Source of the DNA: Maritimibacter sp.
GTDB taxonomy: Bacteria; Pseudomonadota; Alphaproteobacteria; Rhodobacterales; Rhodobacteraceae
DNA: 64,000 bases
Reading direction: 5' to 3'
Assembly (NCBI GenBank): GCA_002695005.1
Contig: NZNT01000026.1
Location: 62,001 to 126,000 of the forward strand
In this document: positions 35,157-50,983 of the stretch, piece by piece
How the letters are laid out: every line of letters starts with the position of its first letter
How positions within the stretch are numbered: the stretch's first letter is position 1
The notes under the pieces: generated by a model
The model's input: the letters and a program-made list of their open reading frames with translations, nothing else
What the model was told of the DNA's origin: nothing
Database searches by the model: none
Translations under genes and position numbers: made by a program

Positions 35157-36074
35157 CTAGCCTCCCATACCGCGTAGGGCGAAAGCCGCGATCATCATTC
35201 CACTGACGTAGAACATCACGCCGGTCGCGTTGTACCAGGGCGCACGGCCCTTCGGATCCGTGAGCAGCCGGCGCATGGCCCAGCCTTGTGCGCCGAGCAG
35301 CGCGGCGATGGCGAGTGCGTGCCACGGACGGTCCCAGTAAGCGAGCAGAGCAACCACCAGCACCTGCGGCACCGCCATGACGATGCAGGCGACCCGCGCG
35401 GCCTTCTCTGGCCCGAGCGCAACCGGGAGCGAGCGCACGCCGGTCTGCAAGTCACCTTTCAACGCCTTGAAATCGTTGAGCGTCATGATCCCGTGCGCCC
35501 CGAGTGCATAGAGCAGCGCAAGGATGACGACGGGCCAGGCCGGAGCGCCTGCTGACAAGACAGCGGCGCCCGTAAACCAAGGCAGGCCCTCATAGCACAG
35601 ACCGACGAGCCCAGGCCCCCAAACGCCGGAGCGTTTGAGCCGGACGGGTTCCGCCGAATAGGCCCAGGCGGCGATCACGCCGAAGACGGTCGCACCAAAG
35701 CCCCAAGGGCCGAGTTGCCAACCCAGCGCGAGCGCAAGGCCGGTCATGGCCAGCGCGACCCAGAGGCCCCAGCGGCCCGGAACGGCCCCCGACGGGATCG
35801 GGCGGTGCGGTTCATTGATCGCGTCGACATGCCGGTCACACCAGTCGTTCGCGGCCTGGCTCATGCCGCAGACCACCGGACCGGCAAGGATAACACCCAA
35901 GATGACGAGGACCGGCGCCTGTCCGACAGGCACGCCGGAGGAGACGACACCGCAGAGATAGGCCCAGATCGGCGGAAACCAGGTAATAGGCTTGATCAAG
36001 GTCAGCAGCGCACGCGGCTGCGGCCATGTCTGAGCGGGATGTAACTCGGTGTGTAATTTTTCCGTGACACTCAT
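35157..36074 (-). CDS. bchG: Bacteriochlorophyll synthase
   Basis: 305 residues of the UbiA fold with the prenyltransferase Asp motif NDWCDRHVD at 76-84 and about eight membrane helices. It esterifies bacteriochlorophyllide a with geranylgeranyl-PP. The start ATG at 36072-36074 lies between two PpsR operators, one just upstream and one overlapping codons 2-8, so transcription should be repressed under high oxygen. Ribosome site is weak. First gene of bchG-pucC-like-bchP. Confidence 0.95.
   Translation of the reverse strand: MSVTEKLHTELHPAQTWPQPRALLTLIKPITWFPPIWAYLCGVVSSGVPVGQAPVLVILGVILAGPVVCGMSQAANDWCDRHVDAINEPHRPIPSGAVPGRWGLWVALAMTGLALALGWQLGPWGFGATVFGVIAAWAYSAEPVRLKRSGVWGPGLVGLCYEGLPWFTGAAVLSAGAPAWPVVILALLYALGAHGIMTLNDFKALKGDLQTGVRSLPVALGPEKAARVACIVMAVPQVLVVALLAYWDRPWHALAIAALLGAQGWAMRRLLTDPKGRAPWYNATGVMFYVSGMMIAAFALRGMGG
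36052..36069. promoter_or_regulatory. PpsR operator inside the 5' end of bchG
   Basis: TGT-N12-ACA, centred within the first codons of bchG. It is 7 bases from the next operator upstream; paired PpsR/CrtJ palindromes spaced 7-8 bases apart are bound cooperatively by tetramers. Confidence 0.65.
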
Positions 36075-36076
36075 AG

Positions 36077-36094
36077 TGTCAACTTAAACATACA
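36077..36094. promoter_or_regulatory. PpsR operator upstream of bchG
   Basis: TGT-N12-ACA in the 54-base gap between bchG and ppsR, with TTGACA at its bchG-proximal edge. It pairs with the operator at 36052-36069. Confidence 0.75.
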
Positions 36095-36128
36095 CTTCGA
36101 TTCTGGAAAGTGAATTCGGCAGCGACGC

Positions 36129-37562
36129 CTATTCGTCGCTGTCCGAGCCGTTCAGCAGGCCATGTTTGCGCAGTTTGACGTAAAGGCTCTGACGCGACAG
36201 GCCGAGCATCTCCGCCGCAGCGACGCGGTTGTTGCCGGTCAGCCGGACTGCCGTCTCGATGCAGAGCTTTTCCACCACGTCCGACGTCGCGGACACCAGC
36301 TCCTTGAGAGAGGCCGTGCCGACGAGGTCCATGACGTTCTTCATCGCCTCTTCGCTGACGGGCGTGCCGCCAAGATCGGGCTCGAAGGCCTCTCGCTGGG
36401 AAGCGTCGCGGACGATGAAGCCAAAGCCGAGGTCGCCGCTGCGTTGCGAGAGCCGCGCGACCGAAATCTCCACACTGGCGCGCGTGCCGGTAAGGCTGGC
36501 GATCTGTGCGGAATAATTCCGCATGGATCCGGCCTTGGCCGCCGACTCGAGCATCAGCTTGAGGTCGATGGCGCCGCGAACGAGGAACTCGCCGAAGGAT
36601 TTGCCGCGCACGTCCCGGATTTGCGATGCGTCCGTCAGTATCAGGAAGGCATCGTTCGCGTCGCGCAGCGTCCCCTTGGTGTCGGTGAGCACGATGGCAT
36701 CGCTCGCCGAAGCGAAAAGCGCCGCCAAGGATTGCGCGAGTTCGGGTCCGGTCGTCGACTCCTCGTCCAAAGGGTCGAGACGGCAGAGCATGAAATGATC
36801 GCCCGCCGCGCGGAAATTCTCAGGATAGATCATCAACTCGCGGCCATTGCGGCGCGCGACAGCGTCGATTCCCTCGACTTCCTCCGAATCCGCGGACGAC
36901 TGAAGGCTCTCCATGAAGCTCGCGGTTCGCCGGCCTTCGAACAATTGCCCGAAAGAGGTGCCGACGAGCGTGTCGACCTTTGACCCCAACAGGAGCGCGG
37001 CCGACGTGTTCAGGTCGCGGATGCGCCCCTTCTGCGGCTCGAGGATGAGAATCGGCGCTTCCGCCGCGTCCAGCACGACCCGGTAAAAGGTATTCTCCGC
37101 ACGAATCCTGAGCTGGTCGCGCTCACGGGCGAGCTGTTCTTTGACGAGTTGCTGCTGCACCTCGGCAATCGGCTGCATGTCGCGGCCCAGAAGAAGGATT
37201 TCATCGCTGGCGCGCACGCGGTGCAGCGTGTAGCGCACCGGAAACTCCCAGGTCGCGTTGTCGACATGATTCAATTCGATGGGACGCGGCGTGCTTTCGG
37301 GAGAAGCGCTCATCTCGGCGAGGCGGGACGCTAACTTGGACTCGCTCTCTTCGGTCAGAAAGCCCGCGATGTCGCGGCCGACCCAGTGGTCGAGACACCC
37401 AAGCGACGGGCAGTTCGCGCTGACGGAGATGCCGGTCACCACGCCGGCTCCATCCACCGAAATCGCGAGATCGGCGGCTTGTTCAAAGGCGCTTTCAACT
37501 GTGCCCGGTTCAGGCAACTTGCCTGCGTAGAACAGTGCAGCAGAGGGTCCTTGGCGTGTCAC
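36129..37562 (-). CDS. ppsR: Photosynthesis repressor PpsR (CrtJ)
   Basis: 477 residues starting at GTG 37562, with GAGGA in front. The layout is N-terminal domain, PAS-type domains (about 155-265 and 280-390) and a C-terminal Fis-type helix-turn-helix (LTGNNRVAAAEMLGLSRQSLYVKLRKHG, about 441-468). Cys residues are at 51, 56, 260 and 434. Cys260 and Cys434 sit where the redox pair of Rhodobacter PpsR (251/424) is expected. It represses bch, crt, puf and puc genes under oxygen by binding TGT-N12-ACA; five such sites are visible here. Last gene of the ppaA-ppsR unit. Confidence 0.93.
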   Translation of the reverse strand: MTRQGPSAALFYAGKLPEPGTVESAFEQAADLAISVDGAGVVTGISVSANCPSLGCLDHWVGRDIAGFLTEESESKLASRLAEMSASPESTPRPIELNHVDNATWEFPVRYTLHRVRASDEILLLGRDMQPIAEVQQQLVKEQLARERDQLRIRAENTFYRVVLDAAEAPILILEPQKGRIRDLNTSAALLLGSKVDTLVGTSFGQLFEGRRTASFMESLQSSADSEEVEGIDAVARRNGRELMIYPENFRAAGDHFMLCRLDPLDEESTTGPELAQSLAALFASASDAIVLTDTKGTLRDANDAFLILTDASQIRDVRGKSFGEFLVRGAIDLKLMLESAAKAGSMRNYSAQIASLTGTRASVEISVARLSQRSGDLGFGFIVRDASQREAFEPDLGGTPVSEEAMKNVMDLVGTASLKELVSATSDVVEKLCIETAVRLTGNNRVAAAEMLGLSRQSLYVKLRKHGLLNGSDSDE

Positions 37563-37598
37563 TCAGTGTTCCTCGTCACGGACCTTAGAACGTAGGAC

Positions 37599-38399
37599 TT
37601 AGCCTAGATTATGAAAGTCCAGTTCTGGAGCGATCGTAGAAAGACCGCATTTTTCGATAGCTTCACGCGGCGTGCGCGCCACGAAATCGGCACCCGTGCG
37701 CTCGATTACCTTGTCTGCTGTCTCCGTAACTCGCCCTCCGATAACGATCGGCGGAACTTGTTCAAGCCTAGTCCGGAGATAATCTACAACATCCGTAATC
37801 TTTTCAACCGTGTTCCACGTCGCCGCGGAAAAGCCAACTGCGGAAAAGTGTCGCTGTGACAGAAGTTCGCCGACTTCTTCGGCGTTCATGCCCACACCCA
37901 TATGGACCCAGAGACCGTGCTGGCGCAATTTGTCCGCCGCGACGAAGGCTCCGAGGGAGTGATCTTCGAAGTCGAGCGTCACCATCAGAAAGCTCTCGCC
38001 CAGCGGGATGGTTCCGTCGAGGCGTTGACCCGTCTCGCGCTTTCGTGCCCGGAACAGCGCCTGAAGCCGCGCCGCACCGATCGTTACGTCGACGAAGCTC
38101 GCCTCGTCCTTGACCCAGAGCGAACCGAGGTATCGCGCCGCTTCCGGCACATAATAATCGTAGATCTCTTCGCTGCTGGTGCCCGTGGACATCAGCGCGG
38201 CGATAGCCGAGTGATGACTCGTCTCGGAGTCCGAAACCAGCGACGCGGCGATGTACTCCACCCAACCTCGTCTTGTTTGCGGCACGCCGTTCTGACGGGT
38301 CGATTTGACTGTCTTCAGCGCGGATTCAACGAGAAGTCGGATGGCCGGCTGACTGACGGCGCCCTTCTGTCCCTGACGCGGATTTCCATGATCATCCAT
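37599..38399 (-). CDS. ppaA: Cobalamin-binding antirepressor PpaA/AerR
   Basis: 266 residues from the ATG at 38399, directly behind GAGGGG; an ATG seven codons earlier is possible. It has the B12-binding-domain-like fold of PpaA/AerR, with blocks STGTSSEEIYDYYVPEAARYLG, VTLDFEDHSLGAFVAADKLR and VGFSAATWNTVEKITDVV. In Rhodobacter this protein binds hydroxocobalamin and PpsR/CrtJ, relieving repression in a light-dependent way. It lies 36 bases upstream of ppsR on the same strand and shares its control region with bchF. Confidence 0.9.
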   Translation of the reverse strand: MDDHGNPRQGQKGAVSQPAIRLLVESALKTVKSTRQNGVPQTRRGWVEYIAASLVSDSETSHHSAIAALMSTGTSSEEIYDYYVPEAARYLGSLWVKDEASFVDVTIGAARLQALFRARKRETGQRLDGTIPLGESFLMVTLDFEDHSLGAFVAADKLRQHGLWVHMGVGMNAEEVGELLSQRHFSAVGFSAATWNTVEKITDVVDYLRTRLEQVPPIVIGGRVTETADKVIERTGADFVARTPREAIEKCGLSTIAPELDFHNLG

Positions 38400-38493
38400 G
38401 AGCCCCTCCCTCGGACGCACTGGACGCTGTCTGAGCTACAGTGGGTATGCATCAGACCGGCGGCTAGATCAGTCTGACCCGGAATTTCTTATG

Positions 38494-38511
38494 TGTCAAT
38501 TTTGGTTGACA
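38494..38511. promoter_or_regulatory. PpsR operator 1
   Basis: TGTCAATTTTGGTTGACA, a TGT-N12-ACA site with extra symmetry (TGTCAA...TTGACA). It lies nearest to ppaA, about 95 bases before its start. On the minus strand its edge reads TTGACA, a possible -35 for ppaA-ppsR, suggesting autoregulation. Confidence 0.8.
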
Positions 38512-38622
38512 TCGCCAGCGCACTTTTCACTCAAGCCCCGGAAAACGCCGATCAATTGTTACCGCTGTCACTCAAAGGTCAAACTGCTAACAGGCCTTGG
38601 GGTGAGTCGCGATCTTCGCAAT

Positions 38623-38640
38623 TGTCCAATTGGTCTGACA
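38623..38640. promoter_or_regulatory. PpsR operator 2
   Basis: TGTCCAATTGGTCTGACA, TGT-N12-ACA, located 18 bases upstream of operator 3 and 111 bases from operator 1, so both cooperative and looped binding are possible. Confidence 0.75.
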
Positions 38641-38658
38641 ATTTCGATACCCGCAAAG

Positions 38659-38676
38659 TGTAAATTTTGATTGACA
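38659..38676. promoter_or_regulatory. PpsR operator 3
   Basis: TGTAAATTTTGATTGACA, TGT-N12-ACA. Its right half is also the TTGACA -35 element of the proposed bchF promoter, so bound PpsR would block RNA polymerase. Confidence 0.82.
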
Positions 38677-38700
38677 CTTTTGAGGCCCGGCTTCTAGCAT
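38671..38700 (+). promoter_or_regulatory. Sigma-70 promoter of the bchF-cycA operon
   Basis: TTGACA at 38671-38676 and TAGCAT at 38695-38700 with an 18-base spacer. The predicted transcript would start near 38707, leaving a leader of about 23 bases before the bchF ATG with its GAGAGGA site. Confidence 0.65.
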
Positions 38701-38729
38701 CCGAGGGTAGACAGGATCGAGAGGACCGC

Positions 38730-46547
<7,818 letters not shown>

Positions 46548-46605
46548 TGCGTGACGTCGCCACCATATCGCGCCGTTTCCAGCGCCTGACGCTTGGGAGA
46601 GCCGG

Positions 46606-47289
46606 ATGAGCTACGGAACCACCCTGTCCCGTGTCGAAACCTATTTCGACAAGACCGCGACCCGGACGTGGGAACGGCTGACCAGTGATGCGCCCGTCTC
46701 TCGCATCCGTGAGACGGTGCGGCAGGGGCGTGATGCCATGCGCGACCAGATCCTCGGCCGCCTGCCTGCCGATCTCACGGGCGTGCGGGTCCTCGACGCG
46801 GGCTGCGGCGCAGGTCAGATGACCCAGGCGCTCGCCGCGCGCGGAGCCCATGTGGTGGCGGTGGACATCTCTCCGTCACTGGTCGAGATCGCGCGCAAGC
46901 GGTTGTCACCCGACCTTGCTGCGCGGGTGACGTTCCACGCGGGCGACATGCTCGACCCCGCGCTCGGACGCTTCGACCACGCGGTCGCGATGGACAGCCT
47001 GATCTATTACGACAGCACTGACGTTGCGGGCGCCCTCAAGGCACTCGGCGCGCGGACGCAATCGCGTATCGTCTTCACCGTCGCGCCACGCACACGGCTC
47101 CTCATGGCCATGTGGCGCATGGGCCAGTTGTTTCCGCGCTCGGACCGCTCGCCCACGATGGTTCCGCAGTCGCCGACCCGGCTCGCCACAACCCTGCGCG
47201 ATGCAGGGTGTCCCGGCCATCTGCGCGAATTGGAGCGCGTCTCAAGCGGCTTCTACATCAGCCAGGCGATGGAGTACGCATCATGCTGA
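46606..47289 (+). CDS. bchM: Magnesium-protoporphyrin O-methyltransferase
   Basis: 227 residues with the SAM-binding motif VLDAGCGAGQMTQALA (about 63-78) and a family N-terminus, TYFDKTATRTWERLTSDAPVS. It methylates the C13 propionate of Mg-protoporphyrin IX, the step between BchH and AcsF. Overlaps lhaA by 7 bases. Confidence 0.94.
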   Translation: MSYGTTLSRVETYFDKTATRTWERLTSDAPVSRIRETVRQGRDAMRDQILGRLPADLTGVRVLDAGCGAGQMTQALAARGAHVVAVDISPSLVEIARKRLSPDLAARVTFHAGDMLDPALGRFDHAVAMDSLIYYDSTDVAGALKALGARTQSRIVFTVAPRTRLLMAMWRMGQLFPRSDRSPTMVPQSPTRLATTLRDAGCPGHLRELERVSSGFYISQAMEYASC

Positions 47290-48725
47290 TCCCCCGCAGC
47301 CTCCTCCTCAAGATCCCGATGAAGGCGCTTCCGTTCGCCGACGCGGCGAGTGAGGGGCTGCCTATGAGCCAGCTACTCCGGCTCTCGCTTTTCCAGGTTT
47401 CCGTCGGCATGGCAACAGTCATGCTGCTGGGCACTCTGAACCGCGTGATGATCGTGGAACTGTCGGTTCCTGCGATCATCGTCGCGCTGATGATCGCCAT
47501 TCCGGTTCTGGTCGCGCCGTTCCGCGCTTTGCTTGGGTTCCGCTCCGACAACCACCGCAGCGCAATCGGCTGGAAACGTATCCCTTATCTCTGGTTCGGG
47601 TCTCTGTGGCAGATGGGCGGGCTCGCCGTCATGCCCTTCGCCCTGCTCGTGCTGTCGGGCCAGCAGACGACCGGCCCGGCCTGGGCGGGCGAGGTTCTGG
47701 CGGCTTTCGCCTTTCTCATGACCGGCGTTGGCTTGCACATGACTCAGACCGCTGGCCTCGCACTGGCCACGGATCGCGCGGATGATGAGACCCGGCCGCG
47801 TGTGGTCGCGCTCCTCTACACCATGTTCCTGCTGGGAATGGGCCTGTCGGCCATCGTCATCGGCTGGCTGCTTACAGACTTCACGCCCCTCACGCTCATC
47901 CGCGTGGTTCAGGGTGCGGCGCTCGTCGGCATCCTTTTGAACCTCGTGGCCCTGTGGAAGCAGGAAAAGGTCCGCCCGATGAGCCGCGAAGAACGCGCGG
48001 CGCCACGCCCGCTTTTTCGCGAATCCTGGGCCGATCTCATCTCAGGCGGGCAAGCCGGACGCCTGCTCGCCGTCGTCTTCCTGGGGACCATGGCCTTCAA
48101 CATGCAGGACGTGCTGCTCGAACCCTATGGCGGTGAAGTGCTTGGCCTGTCAGTCTCGGCGACCACGTTGCTCACGGCGCTCTGGGCTGTTGGCGCGATG
48201 GCGGGATTCCTTCTCGCGGGCCGCCGCCTCGCCCGCGGACGTGACCCGTTCCGGATTGCAGCGAGTGGCCTGCTTGTCGGAATCGCAGCATTCTCCTGCG
48301 TCATTTTTTCGGCGCCCATGCAGGTGCCGGCCCTGTTCTTCGGCGGATCGTTCCTGATCGGTCTGGGTGCCGGACTCTTCGCCGTGGCTACGTTGACCGC
48401 AGCCATGGCCCTGCCCGCGACAGGCAAGGCCGGACACGGGCTCGCGCTCGGGGCTTGGGGGGCTGCTCAGGCGACCGCCGCAGGGCTCGCCATCGCCTTT
48501 GGCGGCGGCATCCGAGACAGCGTCAATCATCTGGCCAAGAGCGGCGCGCTCGGCGAGCCGCTCGCAAATGCCGCGACCGGCTACTCGGTCGTCTATCACA
48601 TCGAAATCGGACTTCTCTTCGTCACGCTCGCGATCATCGGACGCCTGATGCGCCGCGCGTGGCCCAACATTCAGACCAATCCCGCGGAGACCAACCGCCT
48701 CAACCTGGCGCAATTTCCGACGTAA
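47283..48725 (+). CDS. lhaA: LH1 assembly protein LhaA, PucC/BCD family
   Basis: 480 residues from the ATG at 47283, overlapping the bchM stop. Twelve membrane helices. The N-terminal block LRLSLFQVSVGMATVMLLGTLNRVMIVEL parallels that of the pucC-like protein at 33870, and GWKRIPYLWFGSLWQMGGLA is typical of LhaA. It is needed for LH1 antenna assembly, probably by guiding bacteriochlorophyll. Located next to puhA, as in other purple bacteria. Confidence 0.93.
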   Translation: MLIPRSLLLKIPMKALPFADAASEGLPMSQLLRLSLFQVSVGMATVMLLGTLNRVMIVELSVPAIIVALMIAIPVLVAPFRALLGFRSDNHRSAIGWKRIPYLWFGSLWQMGGLAVMPFALLVLSGQQTTGPAWAGEVLAAFAFLMTGVGLHMTQTAGLALATDRADDETRPRVVALLYTMFLLGMGLSAIVIGWLLTDFTPLTLIRVVQGAALVGILLNLVALWKQEKVRPMSREERAAPRPLFRESWADLISGGQAGRLLAVVFLGTMAFNMQDVLLEPYGGEVLGLSVSATTLLTALWAVGAMAGFLLAGRRLARGRDPFRIAASGLLVGIAAFSCVIFSAPMQVPALFFGGSFLIGLGAGLFAVATLTAAMALPATGKAGHGLALGAWGAAQATAAGLAIAFGGGIRDSVNHLAKSGALGEPLANAATGYSVVYHIEIGLLFVTLAIIGRLMRRAWPNIQTNPAETNRLNLAQFPT

Positions 48726-48746
48726 CCGCCCCGGAAAGGAAACACC

Positions 48747-49520
48747 ATGACCGGAACGTTCTTTGCAAACTTCGACCTCGCGAGCCTCTCGCTGTGGATG
48801 TTCTGGGTCTTCTTCGCCCTGCTCGTCTATTATCTCCAGCGCGAGAACATGCGCGAGGGCTATCCGCTCGAGGATGACGACGGCAAGCGCGCGCCGAACA
48901 GCGGGCTGATCGGCGCGCCCGAGGACAAGACCTTCCTGCTGCCCCACGGGCGCGGAACCTACGCTGTACCGTCCGGCCAGAATCCGGAGCGCGCCAACCT
49001 CGCCCTCGCCAAGACCGCCGCCGGAAACGGCTTCCCGATGGCCCCGACGGGCGATCCGATGATTGACGGTGTTGGCCCGGCCTCCTGGGCCGAGCGTCGC
49101 GACAGCCCCGAACTCGACGGCTCCGGCCACCCAAAGATCGTCCCGATGTCCGCCATCGACGGCGTCACGGTCGCCGCTGGCCGCGACCCGCGCGGGCTTC
49201 CGGTCGTCTCCGGCGACGACAAGGTCATCGGCACCATCACCGACATGTGGATCGACGAGCCCGAGCAGATGGTCCGCTACCTCGAATACGAACTGGCCGC
49301 TGAATTCGGCGAAGGCAAACGCCTGGTCCCGATGACCCTGTCAAGCATCAAATCCGACCGGGTCCGCGTGCGCACGCTGTTCGCGCATCAGTTCGCAACC
49401 GTGCCGCAGCACGCATCGCCCCGGCAGGTGACCTTGCTCGAGGAGGACAAGATCTCGGGCTACTACGCCGGAGGCCTCCTTTACGCATCCGAAGCCCGCC
49501 TCGAGCCGCAACTGGGATAA
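48747..49520 (+). CDS. puhA: Photosynthetic reaction centre H subunit
   Basis: 257 residues. A single membrane helix (about residues 12-32, in LASLSLWMFWVFFALLVYY) is followed by the conserved RENMREGYPLE and a cytoplasmic PRC-barrel domain. That domain contains RDPRGLPVVSGDDKVIGTITDMW, with Glu/Asp residues of the QB proton route. It caps the L/M core on the cytoplasmic side. SD GGAAAGGA precedes the ATG. Confidence 0.96.
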   Translation: MTGTFFANFDLASLSLWMFWVFFALLVYYLQRENMREGYPLEDDDGKRAPNSGLIGAPEDKTFLLPHGRGTYAVPSGQNPERANLALAKTAAGNGFPMAPTGDPMIDGVGPASWAERRDSPELDGSGHPKIVPMSAIDGVTVAAGRDPRGLPVVSGDDKVIGTITDMWIDEPEQMVRYLEYELAAEFGEGKRLVPMTLSSIKSDRVRVRTLFAHQFATVPQHASPRQVTLLEEDKISGYYAGGLLYASEARLEPQLG

Positions 49521-49565
49521 CCAGCGACCCCGGTGACGGGCCGCAACGAGAAGAAAGACCGCGCC

Positions 49566-50198
49566 ATGCCCCATGATGATTTCGCTTTCGAGCCGGTGAA
49601 GGGCCTTCCGGAACGGCTGCCCGAAGGGGAGCACATCCTGTGGCAAGGGCGGCCCGATACGGGTGCGCTGGCCCGCGAAGCGCTCAACATGAACTGGATC
49701 GCCGGATATTTCGCCTTGCTGGCCGTTTGGCGATTCATCGTCCTGCTGGGTCAGGTCTCTTTCGGCACGGCTGTCGCGGGCGCCCTGCCCTATCTGCTGG
49801 CGGGCGCGGTGGTCTGCGGTCTTCTGTGGATCGTCGCCTTCGTGCAGGCGCGAGCCACCGTGTACACCATCACCAACCGCCGGGTGGCGATGCGGATCGG
49901 GGCGGCGCTGACGCTGACACTTAACCTGCCGTTCACCCGCATCCTGAACGCCGATCTCGATTTGAGGGCCGGCGGCACCGGCACGATCGCGTTCGACATC
50001 GAGGGTGATACACGCCTGTCTTACCTCATCTGCTGGCCGCATGTGCGACCATGGCGGATGCGCCGGCCGGAACCCGCGCTGCGCTGCATCCCGGAAGCTG
50101 AACGTGTGGCGGCCCTGGTCGCGCAGGCCGCCGAAGCGCGCGTTTCCACGCCGGTTCTGGGCCGCGCTCCGATGGCGGCTCCGATGGCGGCGGAATGA
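49566..50198 (+). CDS. puhB: Photosynthetic complex assembly protein PuhB
   Basis: 210 residues from the ATG at 49566 (an in-frame ATG at 49533 adds eleven residues). Three hydrophobic segments lie between about 45 and 105. A PH-like domain follows, with VYTITNRRVAMRIG, and LPEGEHILWQGRP sits near the N-terminus. It assists reaction-centre assembly and stabilises the RC-LH1 core. Follows puhA after 45 bases. Confidence 0.9.
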   Translation: MPHDDFAFEPVKGLPERLPEGEHILWQGRPDTGALAREALNMNWIAGYFALLAVWRFIVLLGQVSFGTAVAGALPYLLAGAVVCGLLWIVAFVQARATVYTITNRRVAMRIGAALTLTLNLPFTRILNADLDLRAGGTGTIAFDIEGDTRLSYLICWPHVRPWRMRRPEPALRCIPEAERVAALVAQAAEARVSTPVLGRAPMAAPMAAE

Positions 50199-50202
50199 CA
50201 TC

Positions 50203-50712
50203 ATGACCCAGTTCACAGCCTCAGCCGAACGCCGCCGCCCGCCGCAGGACGAGCTCGTCCCGCGCACCCTCGTTCGGGCCGTCGGTCTGATGATGTTGGC
50301 GGCGCTGGTCCTCGTGACCTATGCGCGCACGACTGGCAAGGCGCCGGTCTCGGCCCCGCCTGAAAGCCCCGTCGCCGTCCGGATGGAGGTCCTGCTCACC
50401 GGCGACCTCGCCGGTGCGGCCACGGTCACATCGACCGACGGCACGCTCATCGCGGATCTGTCGCCCGAAGAGGGCGGTTTCATCTCGGGAGTCTGGCGCG
50501 TCATCCAGCGCGAGCGGATCAAGCACCGCGTCACTGCCGACGGCCCCGTCATCATCGCGGGCCACGAAAACGGCCGCGTTTCAATTTTCGACCCATCCAC
50601 CGGATGGAGCGCCGATCTGATGGGGTTCGGCGCGGACAATGCCAGGGCCTTTTCGCGGCTCCTGGCCCAACAGGGAGGACGCCAGAATGGGATGGCTGAC
50701 CAAGGACATTGA
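50203..50712 (+). CDS. puhC: Photosynthetic complex assembly protein PuhC
   Basis: 169 residues from the ATG at 50203, four bases after the puhB stop. One membrane helix (about 21-39) leads to a periplasmic domain with FISGVWRVIQRERIKHRV and IFDPSTGWSADLMGFG, typical of PuhC. It is needed for normal RC-LH1 assembly. Its last 26 bases overlap the following small gene. Confidence 0.9.
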   Translation: MTQFTASAERRRPPQDELVPRTLVRAVGLMMLAALVLVTYARTTGKAPVSAPPESPVAVRMEVLLTGDLAGAATVTSTDGTLIADLSPEEGGFISGVWRVIQRERIKHRVTADGPVIIAGHENGRVSIFDPSTGWSADLMGFGADNARAFSRLLAQQGGRQNGMADQGH

Positions 50713-50983
50713 ACACGCACCCTGCACAGTGGAGGTAAGCCACTGTTTCGAGAGCCTGCACGCACATGTGCGGTTCGACAACGGTGCGACGATCAACCCC
50801 GGTGACGAGGTGCGGGTGAGCGGCCCCGAAATCCTCGCCCCTTTCGGCGAGATCGTGCGCGAAGCGCGTGAGGCCACGATCATCCGGGCTTCGCGGCTCG
50901 AACAGATCTGGACCCGGTTGACCGGCGACGTGGAAGTGATGGAGCTCTGCGAGTTCTCGTTTTCCGAGGAGGCCACGCTATGA
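50687..50983 (+). CDS. Small conserved-position protein between puhC and acsF, unknown function
   Basis: 98 residues from the ATG at 50687, behind AGGGAGGA, overlapping puhC by 26 bases and acsF by 4 (ATGA). It is soluble with no signal or membrane helix and looks beta-rich: a HFDNGATINPGDEVRVSGP-type strand-turn core, then acidic strands. Cys residues are at about 13, 20 and 90. A small unknown gene sits at this place in several roseobacter clusters as I recall, but I cannot give it a function; a role near the cyclase or RC assembly is inferred from tight coupling only. Confidence 0.8.
   Translation: MGWLTKDIEHAPCTVEVSHCFESLHAHVRFDNGATINPGDEVRVSGPEILAPFGEIVREAREATIIRASRLEQIWTRLTGDVEVMELCEFSFSEEATL

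Larger units (their letters stand above)
38400..38729. promoter_or_regulatory. Divergent control region ppaA / bchF
   Basis: A 330-base gap with an AT-rich stretch and three exact TGT-N12-ACA PpsR operators (38494, 38623, 38659). It drives the ppaA-ppsR unit leftward and the long bchF-cycA operon rightward. No ORF in it looks real. Confidence 0.85.

Noticed and set aside
38667-38729. Upstream start for bchF at 38667
   Set aside because: It falls inside PpsR operator 3 and the promoter, before the predicted transcript start, and has no ribosome site.
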